Positions 5,235 to 7,009 of a stretch of 7,009 bases of DNA are shown here, in pieces. The translations under genes were made by a program, and so were the position numbers. The notes under the pieces were generated by a model. That model made no database searches, was not told where the DNA came from, and was given only the letters and a program-made list of their open reading frames with translations. The DNA is from Bacteroidia bacterium (lineage in GTDB: Bacteria > Bacteroidota > Bacteroidia > Bacteroidales > BM523). The first letter of the stretch is position 1. Each line of letters starts with the position of its first letter. The stretch spans positions 1 to 7,009 of the forward strand of contig JACQWN010000646.1 of NCBI GenBank assembly GCA_016209245.1. The letters run 5' to 3'.

Positions 5235-6698
5235 TTGAAAAGTATTAATTCCATATTTGCAAATTATCGTGCAGCAGGCTTCTGTTTCAATGCTTGTCTA
5301 TGTTTACTGTTTCTGTTTTTTGTTTGCATTTTTTTTATCTGCAATGCGGGTTTTTCACAGGAATGGGCGCCTATAAAAACAGATGAAAGCCTTAGTTATT
5401 ATTTTCTGTACCTGAGTAAAAAAGATTCCTCAATTGATAAGCTTGTTAAAAAGCCAATTATTGGCTTGGGGCGCGGATTTTTCACTTTTTATGGAGATAT
5501 CCGTGATAATTATTCATCGTGGGCTTATGGACGGCTTGGTACAAGGTTGAATATTTCAAGATATCTTAATTCCTGGTTAAAATTAGATTTTTCAGTGATA
5601 TATGGGAGGCTGACGGGCAACCAACGAACATTGGATAAAAATTTCAATTTTCAGACCGATGTCTTATGCGGCAGTGCAGGAGTGCTCTATAATTTTGAAC
5701 ATTTACTTAAGCTGTTAGACGAAAAGATGAAGGTACAGTATATAAATAACAGAGTATGGCCATATATTTCATTAGGGCTTGAATCATTTGAGTTTAACTC
5801 TAAAGGCGATCTAAGAGATGCGAATAATTGGGAATATTATTATTGGTCTGATGGTACAATTCGAAATATACCCGAGAGCAGCGAAAATACGAATCAAAGT
5901 ATAATATTACAACGTGATTATGTTTATGAAACAGATTTACGGGAAATGAATGCAGACGGTATAGGTAAATATGCTCAAATTGCATTTGCCATTCCATTTG
6001 AATTTGGTGTCGAGATGTTTCTTACCGAGAGGTTTAGTATCAGAACGGGCTTATCATATCATTTCAGCTTGAACGATAAAGTTGATAATATAACTAAAAA
6101 AGGAAGCGGCATACGTCACGGCAATAATAGAAAAGATGGATTTCTCTTTACATTCGTCAGCGTTCATTATGACCTTTTCAACAAGCATGTAAGGCCACCC
6201 TGGCAGGATACGGTTATTCAGATACCCGATTATCTGTTCGACTTTCAGGATGAAGACGAAGACGGAATACATGACCTCATTGATGAATGCGCCTTTACAC
6301 AAAAAGGTATTAAAGTTAATGTCAAAGGATGCCCTTTGGATACCGATAAAGACGGTATAGGCCAATTTATGGATGAAGAACCCGAAACAGCCGATAAAGC
6401 CATTGTAAATCTTAAAGGAGTAACAATGACTGAAGACGAGGTAGGCGATACCCTTGCGATTATGCACAAAGATATTTATAAATGGTATCCCAGCCTGCAG
6501 GGCGAAATTCTGCGGTTAACCGGCGAGCTTGTAATGCCCGACAAATGGAAAAAATTCGACGTTGACAATGATGAATATATTTCTTTCGATGAAATAAACA
6601 AAGTAATTGATGCATGGTTCGATTTTAAAATTGACCTTACCCTCGATGATATATTGGAATTAAATGAGTTTTTCTTTAGCCAGGCATCAATATATTAA
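5235..6698 (+). CDS. outer-membrane beta-barrel protein with TSP3 and EF-hand-like C-terminus
   Basis: A 487-residue exported protein. The TTG start is the only usual start codon between the upstream in-frame stop (5220-5222) and the signal peptide. The signal has a long n-region, a hydrophobic core at about 21-36, and a likely cleavage near FSQ|EW (42/43). Residues of about 56-325 alternate polar and aromatic/hydrophobic strands (GRGFFTFYGDI, YGRLGTRLNIS, FAIPFEFGVEMFLTERFSIRTGLSYHFS), typical of an OmpA-like barrel. The next part has thrombospondin type-3 calcium motifs: DEDEDGIHDLIDEC (339-352), then GCP and DTDKDG (365-374), with Cys352 and Cys366 a possible disulfide. Near the end, DVDNDEYISFDE (442-453) fits a canonical EF-hand loop with ligands at 1, 3, 5, 9 and 12, followed by two helices ending FFFSQ. 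There is no C-terminal OmpA peptidoglycan-binding domain. It sits 43 nt after the SPOR gene, which suggests a shared envelope function. The exact family role is unknown. Confidence 0.8.
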   Translation: MKSINSIFANYRAAGFCFNACLCLLFLFFVCIFFICNAGFSQEWAPIKTDESLSYYFLYLSKKDSSIDKLVKKPIIGLGRGFFTFYGDIRDNYSSWAYGRLGTRLNISRYLNSWLKLDFSVIYGRLTGNQRTLDKNFNFQTDVLCGSAGVLYNFEHLLKLLDEKMKVQYINNRVWPYISLGLESFEFNSKGDLRDANNWEYYYWSDGTIRNIPESSENTNQSIILQRDYVYETDLREMNADGIGKYAQIAFAIPFEFGVEMFLTERFSIRTGLSYHFSLNDKVDNITKKGSGIRHGNNRKDGFLFTFVSVHYDLFNKHVRPPWQDTVIQIPDYLFDFQDEDEDGIHDLIDECAFTQKGIKVNVKGCPLDTDKDGIGQFMDEEPETADKAIVNLKGVTMTEDEVGDTLAIMHKDIYKWYPSLQGEILRLTGELVMPDKWKKFDVDNDEYISFDEINKVIDAWFDFKIDLTLDDILELNEFFFSQASIY

Positions 6699-6749
6699 TG
6701 CAGGTCGGATAGTTTTCTGAAATCTATTTTTATACGTATATTATCCCAA

Positions 6750-6842
6750 CGAAGTACGAATTTATTACGAACTTACGAATTACGAATTTGTCAATCACGA
6801 ACCCTTTCGTAATTCGTAAATTCGTTTTTTTTTCGTACTTCG
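6750..6842. repeat. long imperfect inverted repeat of TACGAA units
   Basis: The 37-nt arms 6750-6786 and 6806-6842 pair at 31 of 37 positions around a 19-nt loop. The outer 11 nt (CGAAGTACGAA with TTCGTACTTCG) pair perfectly. The left arm holds four TACGAA copies (6755, 6766, 6774, 6781). The right arm holds TTCGTA at 6806, 6813 and 6832 and one TTCGTT at 6821. This looks like an interspersed intergenic repeat of the small palindromic or MITE type, with no transposase here. It could also fold in the mRNA 3' end and protect it from decay. Confidence 0.7.
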
Positions 6843-6844
6843 GT

Positions 6845-6870
6845 GGCATTTTTCAAAATGCCTATTTTTT
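6845..6870 (+). terminator. intrinsic terminator after the outer-membrane protein gene
   Basis: GGCATTT (6845-6851) pairs with AAATGCC (6856-6862) around a 4-nt loop. TA and a T6 run (6865-6870) follow. This is a standard rho-independent terminator on the plus strand, about 150 nt after the stop codon and directly after the large inverted repeat. The stem is short but perfect. The minus-strand reading lacks a T-run, so it works one way. Confidence 0.7.
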
Positions 6871-6886
6871 AGTTTACAATTTTAAT

Positions 6887-6906
6887 AAAAAAAAAAAAAA
6901 AAAAAA
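6887..6906. repeat. 20-A homopolymer tract
   Basis: Twenty consecutive A residues lie in non-coding DNA just after the terminator. Such a tract is prone to slippage and to sequencing or assembly length errors, so its exact length should not be trusted. A biological role (bent DNA, or a UP-like element for a gene beyond the window) is possible but unsupported. Confidence 0.85.
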
Positions 6907-7009
6907 CACCTGAGTATGCCGATTTCGTAATAAAGAATTTTTGTTTCAGAATTAATAAATATTTTTTGTAACACCTCAAAATAAAATTTAGCCTAAATAA
7001 ATAATTTTA

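Larger units (their letters stand above)
6699..7009. other. non-coding 3' region
   Basis: This 311-nt stretch carries no supported gene on either strand. It holds a short palindrome TATACGTATA (6731-6740), the TACGAA/TTCGTA inverted repeat, an intrinsic terminator and the A20 run, each listed separately. From 6907 to the end the DNA is AT-rich, and I see no promoter, RNA gene or coding frame that I can support. Confidence 0.6.

Noticed and set aside
6054..6467. Long minus-strand open frame of 137 codons
   Set aside because: It lies wholly opposite the barrel gene, whose TSP3 and EF-hand motifs prove the plus-strand reading; the antisense product shows no family features.

Overview
The window looks like a piece of a low-GC Bacteroidota (Bacteroidetes) chromosome. 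The evidence is the AT-rich composition, the lack of clear Shine-Dalgarno sequences, several matches to the Bacteroidota -7 element TAnnTTTG, SPOR-domain envelope proteins, and an outer-membrane barrel protein with thrombospondin type-3 (TSP3) and EF-hand-like calcium motifs and a signal peptide ending in FSQ. Genus or species cannot be told from the sequence.

Layout: (1) 1-154 is a leader or intergenic stretch with a possible promoter at its left edge. (2) 155-1478 holds the first of three paralogous secreted SPOR proteins. This copy is damaged: an in-frame TAG sits where its paralogue has TGG (Trp), and its start region looks shifted by one T. (3) 1492-2004, on the minus strand, holds a DUF4160-DUF2442 gene pair with its own likely promoter. 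(4) 2005-2424 is an AT-rich intergenic region containing an array of AATATC half-sites at exact 10-bp steps that ends in a 33-bp near-perfect palindrome. (5) 2425-3738 and 3791-5191 are two intact paralogues of the first gene, close together and probably cotranscribed. (6) 5235-6698 is an outer-membrane beta-barrel protein with C-terminal TSP3 and EF-hand-like motifs. (7) 6699-7009 is non-coding. It holds a 93-bp inverted repeat built of TACGAA/TTCGTA units, an intrinsic terminator, and a 20-A run.

The three paralogues share one architecture: an N-terminal hydrophobic segment, two tandem copies of a roughly 100-residue, probably beta-sandwich domain, a variable polar linker, and a C-terminal SPOR-like domain. 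SPOR domains bind denuded peptidoglycan. The likely picture is therefore exported proteins placed between the cell wall and other envelope parts, encoded next to an outer-membrane barrel that may be their partner. That functional link is inference from domain type and gene order. I do not recognise a named system here. The tandem family, the decaying first copy, and the phased repeat array in front of the intact copies are the most noteworthy points.
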